In this document: positions 1 to 14,104 of the stretch, one piece after another | How positions within the stretch are numbered: the stretch's first letter is position 1 | How the letters are laid out: every line of letters begins with the position of its first letter | Origin: Megachile rotundata | Taxonomy: Eukaryota; Arthropoda; Insecta; Hymenoptera; Megachilidae | Assembly (NCBI RefSeq): GCF_050947335.1 | Contig: NW_027473725.1 | Location: forward strand, 100,140-164,139 | Reading direction: 5' to 3' | DNA: 64,000 nt | Made by a program: the position numbers and the translations under genes | The notes under the pieces: generated by a model | Database searches by the model: none | The model's input: only the letters and a program-made list of their open reading frames with translations | Told to the model about the DNA's origin: nothing

Positions 1-913
1 ATATTATGCTTATATGATTGACAGGACGACAATTACTATACTTATTACACTCACTGTTATCAATCTAACTCATATTATTAACCATATTATGCAAATTTGA
101 TCGATAGAACGACAATTACTATAATTATTACTCTTATTATTATTAATCTAACTCATATTATTAGCCATATTATGCTTATATGATCGATAGAATGAGAATT
201 ACTATACTCACTACTCTTAGTATTATCACTCTAACTCATATTATTAGCCATATTATGCTTATATGATCGATAGAACGACAATTACTATACATATTACTCT
301 TATTGTTATCAATCTAACTCATATTATTAGCCATATTATGCTTAAATGATCGATAGAACGACAATTACTGTACCTATTACTCTTATTATTATCAATTTAA
401 CTCATATTATTAGCCATATTATGCTTATATGATTGACAGGACGACAATTACTATACTTATTACACTCACTGTTATCAATCTAACTCATATTATTAACCAT
501 ATTATGCAAATTTGATCGATAGAACGACAACCACTAAACTCATTACTCTTATTATTATCAATCTAACTCATATTATTAGCCATATTATGCTTATATGATC
601 GATAGAATGAGAATTACTATACTCACTACTCTTAGTATTATCACTCTAACTCATATTATTAGCCATATTATGCTTATATGATCGATAGAACGACAATTAC
701 TATACTTATTACACTCACTATTATCAATCTAACTCATATTATTAACCATATTATGCAGATATGATCGATAGCACGACATTTACTATACCTATTACTCTTA
801 TTATTATCAGCCTAACTCATATTATTAGCCATATTATGCTTATATGATCGACAGAACGACAACTACTATATTTATTACACTCACTGTTATCAATCTAACT
901 CATATTATTAACC
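1..913 (+). repeat. 11-unit segment P-Qd-R-S2-Z-P-Qa-R-U'-V2-K
   Basis: The first four units match the start of the 8-mer at 10702, including the rare TTATTAATC in Qd, but here Z follows S2 directly where the other copy goes on with W, X and Y. The unit at 665 reads like S or P at its start and like U at its end, resembling the hybrid at 42076. V2 here ends in AGCC, not the AGACG form seen in most other V2 copies. The segment looks like a deletion-shortened relative of the cassettes further right. Confidence 0.85.
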
Positions 914-996
914 ATATTATGCAAATTTGATCGATAGAACGACAATCACTATACATATTGCTCTTATTATTATCAACCTAACTCATATTATTAACA
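914..996 (+). repeat. Hybrid monomer, Q start and C end
   Basis: It opens with the GCAAATTTG word and CATATTGCTC middle of a Qb-like unit, and its far end leads into AACAATATTATG, which elsewhere belongs to type C. In the standard order Qb and C are two successive units, so this unit looks like a one-monomer deletion that fused them in register. The next unit (997-1079) starts with TTATAATATCG, the type D word that normally follows C, which supports the deletion reading. Confidence 0.7.
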
Positions 997-1079
997 ATAT
1001 TATGCTTATAATATCGATAGAACGACAATCACTATACTTATTACTCTTATTATTATCAATCTAACTCATATTATTAGCC
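997..1079 (+). repeat. Type D-like monomer
   Basis: It begins TTATAATATCG as other D units do, but continues AATCACTATACTTATTAC and ends with the ordinary CAATCTAACTC, not the AATGTAAC of standard D. It follows the fused Q/C unit and precedes the diverged duplicated block. Confidence 0.75.
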
Positions 1080-1823
1080 ATATTATGCTTATATGATCGA
1101 CAGAACGACCATTACTATACTTATTACACTCACTGTTATCAATCTAGCTCATATTATTAACCACATTATGCACATTTGTTCGATAGAACGACAATCACTA
1201 TAATTATTACACTTATTATTATGAATCTAACTCATATTATTAACCATATTATGTAGATATAATCGATAGAACTACAATTACTATACTCGTTACTCTTATT
1301 ATCAATCTAACTCATATTATTAGCCATATAATGCTTCAATGATCGATAGAACGACAATTACTATACTCACTACTCTTAGTGTTATCAATCTAACTCATAT
1401 TATTAGCCATATTATGCTTATATTATCGATAGAACGACAATTACTATACTTATTACTGTTATTATTATCAATCTAACTCATATTATAAGCCATATTATGC
1501 TTACATGATCGATAGATCGATAATTACTATACTTATTACACTTGCTATTATCAATCTAAGTTATACTATTAGCCATATTATGCTTATATAATCGCTAGAA
1601 CGACAATTACTATACCTATTACTCTTATTATTATCAACCTAACTCATATTATTAGCCATATTATGCTTATATGATCGATAGAACGACAATTACTATACTT
1701 ATTATTCTTATTATTATCAATCTAACTCGTATTATTAGCCATATTATGCTTAAATGATCGATAGAACGACAATTACTATACTTATTACTCTTATTATTAT
1801 CAATCTAACTCATATTATTAGCC
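1080..1823 (+). repeat. Diverged tandem block, copy 1 (9 units, 744 bp)
   Basis: This block carries variants rare or absent elsewhere in the window: GACCATTACT, CACATTTGTTCG, ATTATGTAGATAT, ATATAATGCTTCAATG, CTTGCTATTATC with AAGTTATACTATT, and AACTCGTATT. The same series recurs in the following block at 1824. The third unit is 80 bp, so the block measures 744 bp, not 747. The private variants and the length change make this the least homogenised part of the window. Confidence 0.85.
1246..1325 (+). repeat. 80-bp monomer with a 3-bp deletion, first copy
   Basis: The tract that normally reads CTTATTATTATC is CTTATTATC here, a loss of one ATT triplet. The next unit start lies at 1326, not the expected 1329. 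The unit also has GTAGATATAATCG and ends before ATATAATGC. It is one of only two length variants detected in the window. Confidence 0.93.
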
Positions 1824-2650
1824 ATATTATGCTTATATGATCGACAGAACGACCATTACTATACTTATTACACTCACTGTTATCAATCTAACTCATATTA
1901 TTAACCACATTATGCACATTTGTTCGATAGAACGACAATCACTATACTTATTACACTTATTATTATGAATTTAACTCATATTATTAACCATATTATGTAG
2001 ATATGATCGATAGAACTACAATTACTATACTCATTACTCTTATTATCAATCTAACTCATATTATTAGCCATATAATGCTTCAATGATCGATAGAACGACA
2101 ATTACTATACTTATTACTCTTATTATTATCAATCTAACTCATATTATTAGCCATATTATGCTTATATTATCGATAGAACGACAATTACTATACTCATTAC
2201 TCTTATTATTATCAATCTAACTCATATTATTAGACATATTATGCTTATATGAGCAATAGAACGACAATTACTATACTTATTACTCTTATTATTATCAACC
2301 TAACTCATATTATTAGCCATATTATGCTTAAATGATCGATAGAACGATAATTACTATACTTATTACACTTGCTATTATCAATCTAAGTTATACTATTAGC
2401 CATATTATGCTTATATAATCGATAGAACGACAATTACTATACCTATTACTCTTATTATTATCAACCTAACTCATATTATTAGCCATATTATGCTTATATG
2501 ATCGATAGAACGACAATTACAATACTTATTATTCTTATTATTATCAATCTAACTCGTATTATTAGCCATATTATGCTTAAATGATCGATGGACCGACAAT
2601 TACTATACTTATTACTCTTATTATTATCAATCTAACTCATATTATTAGCC
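1824..2650 (+). repeat. Diverged tandem block, copy 2 (10 units, 827 bp)
   Basis: Units 1-4 pair with units 1-4 of the block at 1080, and the last four (from about 2319) pair with the last four there. Two units (2153 and 2236) stand where copy 1 has one (1409), so this copy is one unit longer. Paired units differ at more sites than is usual for duplications elsewhere in the window, for example CTCATTACTC against TTATTACTG and ATTTAAC against ATCTAAC. This suggests an older duplication. Confidence 0.85.
1990..2069 (+). repeat. 80-bp monomer with a 3-bp deletion, second copy
   Basis: It shares the CTTATTATC contraction, GTAGATAT and GAACTACAATT with the unit at 1246, nine units upstream, so both descend from one deletion event copied by the local duplication. 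After it, unit starts fit 83n-5 through to the right end. Confidence 0.93.
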
Positions 2651-3729
2651 ATATTATGCTTCTATGATCGATAGAACGAGAATTACTATACTCACTACTC
2701 TTAGTATTATCAATCTAACTCATATTATTAGCCATATTATGATTACATGATCGATAGGACGATAATTACTATACTTATTACTCTTATTGTTATCAATCTA
2801 ACTCATGTTATTAGCCATATTATGCTTATATGATCGATCGAACGACAACTACTATATTTATTACACTCACTGTTATCAATCTAACTCATATTATTAACCA
2901 TATTATGCAAATTTGATCGATAGAACGACAATCACTATACATATTACTCTTATTATTATCAACCTAACTCATATTATTAGCCGTATTATGCTTAAATGAT
3001 CGATAGAACGACAATTACTATACTTATTACTCGTATTATTATCAATCTAACTCATATTATTAACAATATTATGCTTATAATATCGATAGAACGACAATTA
3101 CTATACTTATTGCCGTTATTATTATCAATCTAACTCATATTATTAGCCATATTATGCTTAAATGATCGATAGAACTATAATTACTATACTCATTACTCTT
3201 ATTATTATCAATCTGACTCATATTATTAGCCATATTATGCTTATATGATCGATAGAATGAGAATTACTATACCCACTACTCTTAGTATTATCACTCTAAC
3301 TCATATTATTAGCCATATTATGCTTATATGATCGATAGAACGACAATTACTATACTTATTACTCTTATTGTTATCAATCTAACTCATATTATGAGCCATA
3401 TTATGCTTATATGATCGATAGAACGAGAATTACTATACTCACTACTCTTAGTATTATCAATCTAACTCATATTATTAGCCATATTATGCTTATATTATCG
3501 ATAGAACGACAATTACTATACTTATTACTCTTATTATTATCAATCTAACTCATATTATTAGCCATATTATGCTTATATGATCGATAGAATGAGAATTACT
3601 ATACTCACTACTCTTAGTATTATCACTCTAACTCATATTATTAGCCATATTATGCTTATATGATCGATAGAACGACAATTACTATACTTATTACTCTTAT
3701 TGTTATCAATGTAACTCATATTATTAGCC
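2651..3729 (+). repeat. 13-unit irregular segment ending in S3
   Basis: The order is a G variant with TTCTATG, a unit with GATTACATG and GATAGGACGATAATT, a K-like unit with GATCGATCGAACG, Qb-like, C, D-like (TTGCCGTTATT), an AACTATAATT unit with CTGACTC, R (CCCACTAC), S1, G, an X-like unit, R and S3. The AACTATAATT/CTGACTC unit followed by CCCACTAC-R recurs, slightly changed, at 37428 and 45230. The segment joins the diverged left region to the regular cassettes. Confidence 0.8.
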
Positions 3730-6136
3730 ATATTATGCTTATATGAGCAATAGAACTACAACCACTATACTTATTACTCTTATTATTATCAATCTAACTC
3801 ATATTATTAACCATATTATGCAGATATCATCGATAGAACTACAATTACTATACTCATTACTCTTATTGTTATCAATCTAACTCATATTATTAGACATATT
3901 ATGCTTATATGATCGATAGAACGACAATTACTATACTTATTACTCTTATTATTATAAATATAACTCATATTATTAGCCATATTATGCTTATATGATCGAT
4001 AGAACGAGAATTACTATACTCACTAGTCTTAGTATTATCAATCTAACTCATATTATTAGCCATATTATGCTTATATTATCGATAGAACGACAATTACTAT
4101 ACTTATCACTCTTATTATTATGAATCTAACTCATATTATTAGCCATATTATGCAGATATGATCGATAGATCGAGAATTACTATACTCACTACTCTTAGTA
4201 TTATCAATCTAACTCATATTATTAGCCATATTATGCTTAAATGATCGATAGAACGACAATTACTGTAGCTATTACTCTTATTATTATCAATTTAACTCAT
4301 ATTATTAGCCATATTATGCTTATATGATTGACAGGACGACAATTACAATACTTATTACACTCACTGTTATCAATCTAACTCATATTATTAACCATATTAT
4401 GCAAATGTGATCGATAGAACGACAATCACTAAACTCATTACTCTTATTATTATCAATCTAACTCATATTATTAGCCATATTATGCTTATATGATCGATAG
4501 AATGAGAATTACTATACTCACTACTCTTAGTATTATCACTCTAACTCATATTATTAGCCATATTATGCTTACATGATCGGTAGAACGACAATTACTATAC
4601 TTATTACTCTTATTGTTATCAATCTAACTCATATTATTAGCCATATTATGCTTAAATGATCGATAGAACGATAATTATTATACTTATTACTCTTATTATT
4701 ATCAATCTAACTCATATTATTAGCCATATTATGCTTATATGATCGATAGAACGACAATTACTATATTTATTACACTCACTATTATCAATGTAACTCATAT
4801 TATTAACCATATCATGCAGATATGATCGATAGCACGACATTTACTATACCTATTACTCTTATTATTATCAGCCTAACTCATATTATTAGACGTATTATGC
4901 TTATATGATCGACAGAACGACAACTACTATATTTATTACACTCACTGTTATCAATCTAACTCATATTATTAACCATATTATGCAAATTTGATCGATAGAA
5001 CGACAATCACTATACATATTAATCTTATTATTATCAACCTAACTCATATTATTAGCCATGTTATGCTTAAATGATCGATAGAACGACAATTACTATACTT
5101 ATTACTCGTATTATTATCAATCTAACTCATATTATTAACAATATTATGCTTATAATATCGATAGAACGACAATTACTATACTCATTACTCTTATTATTAT
5201 CAATGTAACTCATATTATTAGCCATATTATGCTTATATGATCGATAGAATGAGAATTACTATACTCACTACTGTTAGTATTATCACTCTAACTCACATTA
5301 TTAGCCATATTATGCTTATATGATCGATAGAACCACAATTACTATACTTATTACTCTTATTGTTATCAATCTAACTCATATTTTTAGCCATATTATGCTT
5401 ATATGATCGATAGAACGAGAATTACTATACTCACTACTCTTAGTATTATCAATCTAACTCATATTATTAGCCATATTATGCTTATATGATCGATAGAACG
5501 ACAATTACTATACTTATTACTCTTATTGTTATCAATCTAACTCATATTGTTAGCCATATTATGATTATATGATCGATAGAACGAGAATTACTATACTCAC
5601 TACTCTTAGTATTGTCAATCTAACTCATATTATTAGCCATATTATGCTTATATGATCGATAGAACGAGAATTACTATACTCACTACTCTTAGTATTATGA
5701 ATCTAACTCATATTATTAGCCTTATTATGCTGAAATGATCGATAGAACGACAATTACTGTACCTATTACTCTTATTATTATCAATTTAACACATATTATT
5801 AGCCATATTATGCTTATATGATTGACAGGACGACAATTACTATACTTATTACACTCACTGTTATCAATCTAACTCATATTATTAACCATATTATGCAAAT
5901 TTGATCGATAGAACGACAATCACTAAACTCATTACTCTTATTATTATCAATCTAACTCATATTATTAGCCATATTATGCTTATATGATCGATAGAATGAG
6001 AATCACTATACTCACTACTCTTAGTATTATCACTCTAACTCATATTATTAGCCATATTATGCTTATATGATCGATAGAACGACAATTACTATACTTATTA
6101 CTCTTATTGTTATCAATGTAACTCATATTATTAGCC
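3730..6136 (+). repeat. 29-unit block opening with J-L'-M-Gs-X-Y-Z
   Basis: The order is J-L'-M-Gs-X-Y-Z, then P-Qa-R-S-T-U-V2-K-Qb-C-D-R2-S4-G-S5-G5-G-Z' (18 units from 4311), then P-Qa-R-S3. The 18-unit part recurs at 12611 and 48384. The P here has TACAATACTT and the following Qa has AAATGTGATCG, both private changes. The whole block is 2,407 bp and is followed by a second J block at 6137. Confidence 0.88.
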
Positions 6137-8626
6137 ATATTATGCTTATATGAGCAATAGAACTACAACCACTATACTTATTACTCTTATTATTATCAAT
6201 CTAACTCATATTATTAACCATATTATGCAGATATCATCGATAGAACTACAATTACTATACTCATTACTCTTATTGTTATCAATCTAACTCATATTATTAG
6301 ACATATTATGCTTATATGATCGATAGAACGACAATTACTATACTTATTACTCTTATTATTATAAATATAACTCATATTATTAGCCATATTATGCTTATAT
6401 GATCGATAGAACGAGAATTACTATACTCACTAGTCTTAGTATTATCAATCTAACTCATATTATTAGCCATATTATGCTTATATTATCGATAGAACGACAA
6501 TTACTATACTTATCACTCTTATTATTATGAATCTAACTCATATTATTATCCATATTATGCAGATATGATCGATAGATCGAGAATTACTATATTCACTACT
6601 CTTAGTATTATCAATCTAACTCATATTATTAGCCATATTATGCTTAAATGATCGATAGAACGACAATTGCTGTAGCTATTACTCTTATTATTATCAATTT
6701 AACTCATATTATTAGCCATATTATGCTTATATGATTGACAGGACGACAATTACTATACTTATTACACTCACTGTTATCAATCTAACTCATATTATTAACC
6801 ATATTATGCAAATTTGATCGATAGAACGACAATCACTATACATATTAATCTTATTATTATCAACCTAACTCATATTATTAGCCATATTATGCTTAAATGA
6901 TCGATAGAACGACAATTACTATACTTATTACTCGTATTATTATCAATCTAACTCATATTATTAACAATATTATGCTTATAATATCGATAGAACGACAATT
7001 ACTATACTCATTACTCTTATTATTATCAATGTAACTCATATTATTAGCCATATTATGCTTATATGATCGATAGAATGAGAATTACTATACTCACTACTGT
7101 TAGTATTAACACTCTAACTCACATTATTCGCCATATTATGCTTATATGATCGATAGAACGACAATTACTATACTTATTACTCTTATTGTTATCAATCTAA
7201 CTCATATTTTTAGCCATATTATGCTTATATGATCGATAGAACGAGAATTACTATACTCACTACTCTTAGTATTATCACTCTAACTCATATTATTAGCCAT
7301 ATTATGCTTATATGATCGATAGAACGACAGTTACTATACTTATTACTCTTATTGTTATCAATCTAAATCATATTATTAGCCATATTATGCTTATATGATC
7401 GATAGAACGAGAATTACTATACTCACTACTCTTAGTATTATCAATCTAACTCATATTATTAGCCATATTATGCTTATATTATCGATAGACCGACAATTAC
7501 TATACTTATTACTGTTATTATTATCAATCTAACTCATATTATTAGCCATATTATGCTTAAATGATCGATAGAACGACAATTACTATACTCATTACTCTTA
7601 TTATTATCAATCCAACTCATTTTATTACCCATATTATGCTTATATGATCGATAGAACGACAATTACTATACTCATTACTCTTATTATTATCAATGTAACT
7701 CACATTATTAGCCATATTATGCTTATATGATCGATAGAATGAGAATTACTATACTCACTACTGTTAGTATTATCACTCTAATTCATATTATTAGCCATAT
7801 TATGCTTATATGATCGATAGAACGACAATTACTATACTTATTACTCTTATTGTTATCAATCTAACTCATATTTTTAGCCATATTATGCTTATATGATCGA
7901 TAGAACGAGAATTACTATACTCACTACTCTTAGTATTATCAATCTAACTCATATTATTAGCCATATTATGCTTATATGATCGATAGAACGACAATTACTA
8001 TACTTATTACTCTTATTGTTATCAATCTAACTCATATTGTTAGCCATATTATGCTTATATGATCGATAGAACGAGAATTACTATACTCACTACTCTTAGT
8101 ATTGTCAATCTAACTCATATTATTAGCCATATTATGCTTATATGATCGATAGAACGAGAATTACTATACTCACTACTCTTAGTGTTATCAATCTAACTCA
8201 TATTATTAGCCTTATTATGCTTAAATGATCGATAGAACGACAATTACTGTACCTATTACTCTTATTATTATCAATTTAACACATATTATTAGCCATATTA
8301 TGCTTATATGATTGACAGGACGACAATTACTATACTTATTACACTCACTGTTATCAATCTAACTCATATTATTAACCATATTATGCAAATTTGATCGATA
8401 GAACGACAATTACTATACTTATTACTCTTATTATTATCAATCTAACTCATATTATTAGCCATATTATGCTTATATGATCGATAGAATGAGAATTACTATA
8501 CTCACTACTCTTAGTATTATCACTCTAACTCATATTATTAGCCATATTATGCTTATATGATCGATAGAACGACAATTACTATACTTATTACTCTTATTGT
8601 TATCAATGTAACTCATATTATTAGCC
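6137..8626 (+). repeat. 30-unit block, second J-L'-M-Gs-X-Y-Z domain
   Basis: The order is J-L'-M-Gs-X-Y-Z-P-Qb-C-D-R2-S4, then a G-like unit with ATCACTC, S1, G, an X-like unit (GATAGACCG), a TTAAATG unit with CATTTTATTACCC, a D-like unit, then R2-S4-G-S5-G5-G-Z'-P-Qc-R-S3. The R2-S4-G run therefore occurs twice, eight units apart, with irregular units between, as expected of an internal duplication. Z near 6635 carries GCTGTAGC, a variant shared with 38175, 46009-46020 and 50910-50920. Confidence 0.85.
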
Positions 8627-10701
8627 ATATTATGCTTATATGAGCAATAGAACTACAACTACTATACTTATTACTCTTATTATTATCAATCTAACTCATA
8701 TTATTAACCATATTATGCAGATATCATCGATAGAACTACAATTACTATACTCATTACTCTTATTGTTATCAATCTAACTCATATTATTAGACATATTATG
8801 CTTATATGATCGATAGAACGACAATTACTATACTTACTACTCTTATTATTATAAATATAACTCATATTATTAGCCATATTATGCTTATATGATCGATAGA
8901 ACGAGAATTACTATACTCACTAGTCTTAGTGTTATCAATCTAACTCATATTATTAGCCATATTATGCTTATATTATCGATAGAACGACAATTACTATACT
9001 TATCACTCTTATTATTACGAATCTAACTCATATTATTAGCCATATTATGCAGATATGATCGATAGATCGAGAATTACTATACTCACTACTCTTAGTATTA
9101 TCAATCTAACTCATATTATTAGCCATATTATGCTTAAATGATCGATAGAACGACAATTACTGTACCTATTACTCTTATTATTATCAATTTAACTCATATT
9201 ATTAGCCATATTATGCTTATATGATTGACAGGACGACAATTACTATACTTATTACACTCACTGTTATCAATCTAACTCATATTATTAACCATATTATGCA
9301 AATTTGATCGATAGAACGACAATCACTAAACTCATTACTCTTATTATTATCAATCTAACTCATATTATTAGCCATATTATGCTTATATGATCGATAGAAT
9401 GAGAATTACTATACTCACTACTCTTAGTATTATCACTCTAACTCATATTATTAGCCATATTATGCTTACATGATCGATAGAACGACAATTACTATACTTA
9501 TTACTCTTATTGTTATCAATCTAACTCATATTATTAGCCATATTATGCTTAAATGATCGATAGAACGATAATTATTATACTTATTACTCTTATTATTATC
9601 AATCTAACTCATATTATTAGCCATATTATGCTTATATGATCGATAGAACGACAATTACTATATTTATTACACTCACTATTATCAATCTAACTCATATTAT
9701 TAACCATATCATGCAGATATGATCGATAGCACGACATTTACTGTACCTATTACTCTTATTATTATCAATTTAACTCATATTATTAGCCATATTATGCTTA
9801 TATGATTGACAGGACGACAATTACTATACTTATTACACTCACTGTTATCAATCTAACTCATATTATTAACCATATTATGCAAATTTGATCGATAGAACGA
9901 CAATCACTATACATATTAATTTTATTATTATCAACCTAACACATATTATTAGCCATATTATGCTTAAATGATCGATAGAACGACAATTACTATACTTATT
10001 ACTCGTATTATTATCAATCTAACTCATATTATTAACAATATTATGCTTATAATATCGATAGAACGACAATTACTATACTCATTACTCTTATTATTATCAA
10101 TGTAACTCATATTATTAGCCATATTATGCTTATATGATCGATAGAATGAGAATTACTATACTCACTACTGTTAGTATTATCACTCTAACTCACATTATTA
10201 GCCATATTATGCTTATATGATCGATAGAACGACAATTACTATACTTATTACTCTTATTGTTATCAATCTAACTCATATTTTTAGCCATATTATGCTTATA
10301 TGATCGATAGAACGAGAATTACTATACTCACTACTCTTAGTATTATCAATCTAACTCATATTATTAGCCATATTATGCTTATATGATCGATAGAACGACA
10401 ATTACTATACTTATTACTCTTATTGTTATCAATCTAACTCATATTGTTAGCCATATTATGCTTATATGATCGATAGAACGAGAATTACTATACTCACTAC
10501 TCTTAGTATTGTCAATCTAACTCATATTATTAGCCATATTATGCTTATATGATCGATAGAACGAGAATTACTATACTCACTACTCTTAGTATTATCAATC
10601 TAACTCATATTATTAGCCATATTATGTTTAAATGATCGATAGAACGACAATTACTGTACCTATTACTCTTATTATTATCAATTTAACTCATATTATTAGC
10701 C
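8627..10701 (+). repeat. 25-unit block J-module, 7-mer, 11-mer
   Basis: J-L'-M-Gs-X-Y-Z (8627-9207) is followed by P-Qa-R-S-T-U-V1 (9208-9788) and P-Qb-C-D-R2-S4-G-S5-G5-G-Z (9789-10701). The X at 8959 has the rare TTACGAATC, shared with 26306 and 36017 only. That links this block, back to about 7963, with 25310-26803, which has the same order from S5 onward at a spacing of 17,347 bp (209 units). Confidence 0.88.
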
Positions 10702-11626
10702 ATATTATGCTTATATGATTGACAGGACGACAATTACTATACTTATTACACTCACTGTTATCAATCTAACTCATATTATTAACCATATTATGCAAATTTG
10801 ATCGATAGAACGACAATTACTATAATTATTACTCTTATTATTATTAATCTAACTCATATTATTAGCCATATTATGCTTATATGATCGATAGAATGAGAAT
10901 TACTATACTCACTACTCTTAGTATTATCACTCTAACTCATATTATTAGCCATATTATGCTTATATGATCGATAGAACGACAATTACTATACATATTACTC
11001 TTATTGTTATCAATCTAACTCATATTATTAGCCATATTATGCTTATATGTTCGATAGAACGAGAATTACTATACTCACTACTCTTAGTATTATCAATCTA
11101 ACTCATATTATTAGCCATATTATGCTTATATTATCGATAGAACGACAATTACTATACTTATCACTCTTATTATTATGAATCTAACTCATATTATTAGCCA
11201 TATTATGCAGATATGATCGATAGATCGAGAATTACTATACTCACTACTCTTAGTATTATCAATCTAACTCATATTATTAGCCATATTATGCTTAAATGAT
11301 CGATAGAACGACAATTACTGTACCTATTACTCTTATTATTATCAATTTAACTCATATTATTAGCCATATTATGCTTATATGATTGACAGGACGACAATTA
11401 CTATACTTATTACACTCACTGTTATCAATCTAACTCATATTATTAACCATATTATGCAAATTTGATCGATAGAACGACAATCACTAAACTCATTACTCTT
11501 ATTATTATCAATCTAACTCATATTATTAGCCATATTATGCTTATATGATCGATAGAATGAGAATTACTATACTCACTACTCTTAGTATTATCACTCTAAC
11601 TCATATTATTAGCCATATTATGCTTA
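9830..11626 (+). repeat. 1,797-bp duplication at 3,403-bp spacing, copy 1
   Basis: This stretch matches 13233-15029 unit by unit (second half of P against K, then Qb-C-D-R2-S4-G-S5-G5-G-Z-P-Qd-R-S2-W-X-Y-Z-P-Qa-R). The left limit is the C/T difference that separates P from K (CTATACTTA against CTATATTTA). The right limit is TTAAATG against TTACATG. Differences inside include ATTAATTTTA against ATTAATCTTA, AACCTAACAC against AACCTAACTC and ATTGTTAATC-type single changes. Confidence 0.82.
10702..11365 (+). repeat. 8-mer cassette P-Qd-R-S2-W-X-Y-Z (664 bp)
   Basis: Eight units run from ATTGACAGG to the Z unit with CTGTACC and ATTTAAC, then the next P begins. The Qd unit has ATAATTATTAC and TTATTAATC. 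The same cassette is found at 14105 and 41163, and a variant at 11366. It shares P, Q, R and Z-like ends with the 7-mer but replaces S-T-U-V by S2-W-X-Y-Z. Confidence 0.92.
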
Positions 11627-12029
11627 AATGATCGATAGAACGACAATTACTATACTTATTACTCTTATTGTTATCAATCTAACTCATATTATTAGCCATA
11701 TTATGCTTATATGTTCGATAGAACGAGAATTACTATACTCACTACTCTCAGTATTATCAATCTAACTCATATTATTAGCCATATTATGCTTAAATGATCG
11801 ATAGAACGACAATTACTATACTTATCACTCTTATTATTATGAATCTAACTCATATTATTAGCCATATTATGCAGATATGATCGATAGATCGAGAATTACT
11901 ATACTCACTACTCTTAGTATTATCAATCTAACTCATATTATTAGCCATATTATGCTTAAATGATCGATAGAACGACAATTACTGTACCTATTACTCTTAT
12001 TATTATCAATTTAACTCATATTATTAGCC
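11366..12029 (+). repeat. 8-mer cassette variant P-Qa-R-S1'-W-X'-Y-Z
   Basis: The unit after R starts TTAAATG, not TTATATG, and keeps TTATTACTC with ATTGTTATC. W has CTCTCAGTATT and X' starts TTAAATG while keeping TTATCACTC and TATGAATC. The S1'-W-X'-Y-Z tail is the same as in the 14-mers at 15350, 38839 and 42242, so this cassette joins a 7-mer head to a 14-mer tail. Confidence 0.9.
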
Positions 12030-12610
12030 ATATTATGCTTATATGATTGACAGGACGACAATTACTATACTTATTACACTCACTGTTATCAATCTAACTC
12101 ATATTATTAACCATATTATGCAAATTTGATCGATAGAACGACAATCACTAAACTCATTACTCTTATTATTATCAATCTAACTCATATTATTAGCCATATT
12201 ATGCTTATATGATCGATAGAATGAGAATTACTATACTCACTACTCTTAGTATTATCACTCTAACTCATATTATTAGCCATATTATGCTTACATGATCGAT
12301 AGAACGACAATTACTATACTTATTACTCTTATTGTTATCAATCTAACTCATATTATTAGCCATATTATGCTTAAATGATCGATAGAACGATAATTATTAT
12401 ACTTATTACTCTTATTATTATCAATCTAACTCATATTATTAGCCATATTATGCTTATATGATCGATAGAACGACAATTACTATATTTATTACACTCACTA
12501 TTATCAATCTAACTCATATTATTAACCATATCATGCAGATATGATCGATAGCACGACATTTACTGTACCTATTACTCTTATTATTATCAATTTAACTCAT
12601 ATTATTAGCC
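12030..12610 (+). repeat. 7-mer cassette P-Qa-R-S-T-U-V1 (581 bp)
   Basis: Seven units run from the ATTGACAGG unit to the GATAGCACG unit with CTGTACC and ATTTAAC. The next P follows at once, making a tandem pair with the 7-mer head of the 18-mer at 12611. The same V1-ended 7-mer is at 9208, 14769, 16512, 38258, 40001, 46060 and 47803. Confidence 0.93.
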
Positions 12611-14104
12611 ATATTATTCTTATATGATTGACAGGACGACAATTACTATACTTATTACACTCACTGTTATCAATCTAACTCATATTATTAACCATATTAT
12701 GCAAATTTGATCGATAGAACGACAATCACTAAACTCATTACTCTTATTATTATCAATCTAACTCATATTATTAGCCATATTATGCTTATATGATCGATAG
12801 AATGAGAATTACTATACTCACTACTCTTAGTATTATCACTCTAACTCATATTATTAGCCATATTATGCTTACATGATCGATAGAACGACAATTACTATAC
12901 TTATTACTCTTATTGTTATCAATCTAACTCATATTATTAGCCATATTATGCTTAAATGATCGATAGAACGATAATTATTATACTTATTACTCTTATTATT
13001 ATCAATCTAACTCATATTATTAGCCATATTATGCTTATATGATCGATAGAACGACAATTACTATATTTATTACACTCACTATTATCAATCAAACTCATAT
13101 TATTAACCATATCATGCAGATATGATCGATAGCACGACATTTACTATACCTATTACTCTTATTATTATCAGCCTAACTCATATTATTAGACGTATTATGC
13201 TTATATGATCGACAGAACGACAACTACTATATTTATTACACTCACTGTTATCAATCTAACTCATATTATTAACCATATTATGCAAATTTGATCGATAGAA
13301 CGACAATCACTATACATATTAATCTTATTATTATCAACCTAACTCATATTATTAGCCATATTATGATTAAATGATCGATAGAACGACAATTACTATACTT
13401 ATTACTCGTATTATTATCAATCTAACTCATATTATTAACAATATTATGCTTATAATATCGATAGAACGACAATTACTATACTCATTACTCTTATTATTAT
13501 CAATGTAACTCATATTATTAGCCATATTATGCTTATATGATCGATAGAATGAGAATTACTATACTCACTACTGTTAGTATTATCACTCTAACTCACATTA
13601 TTAGCCATATTATGCTTATATGATCGATAGAACGACAATTACTATACTTATTACTCTTATTGTTATCAATCTAACTCATATTTTTAGCCATATTATGCTT
13701 ATATGATCGATAGAACGAGAATTACTATACTCACTACTCTTAGTATTATCAATCTAACTCATATTATTAGCCATATTATGCTTATATGATCGATAGAACG
13801 ACAATTACTATACTTATTACTCTTATTGTTATCAATCTAACTCATATTGTTAGCCATATTATGCTTATATGATCGATAGAACGAGAATTACTATACTCAC
13901 TACTCTTAGTATTGTCAATCTAACTCATATTATTAGCCATATTATGCTTATATGATCGATAGAGCGAGAATTACTATACTCACTACTCTTAGTATTATCA
14001 ATCTAACTCATATTATTAGCCATATTATGCTTAAATGATCGATAGAACGACAATTACTGTACCTATTACTCTTATTATTATCAATTTAACTCATATTATT
14101 AGCC
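12611..14104 (+). repeat. 18-mer P-Qa-R-S-T-U-V2-K-Qb-C-D-R2-S4-G-S5-G5-G-Z
   Basis: This 1,494-bp block is a 7-mer head ending in V2 (ATCAGCC, AGACG) joined through K to the Qb-C-D tail. It begins with the odd P whose upstream word is ATATTATTC, not ATATTATGC, a mark also seen at 17093, 40582 and 48384. The same 18-unit order is present at 4311 and 48384. Private changes include ATCAAACTC in U and AGAGCGAG in the last G. Confidence 0.9.

Noticed and set aside
44..60. Microsatellite or trinucleotide repeat from the TTATTATTAT tract
   Set aside because: The tract is only three or four triplets long in each unit and almost never changes length; it is part of the 83-bp unit.
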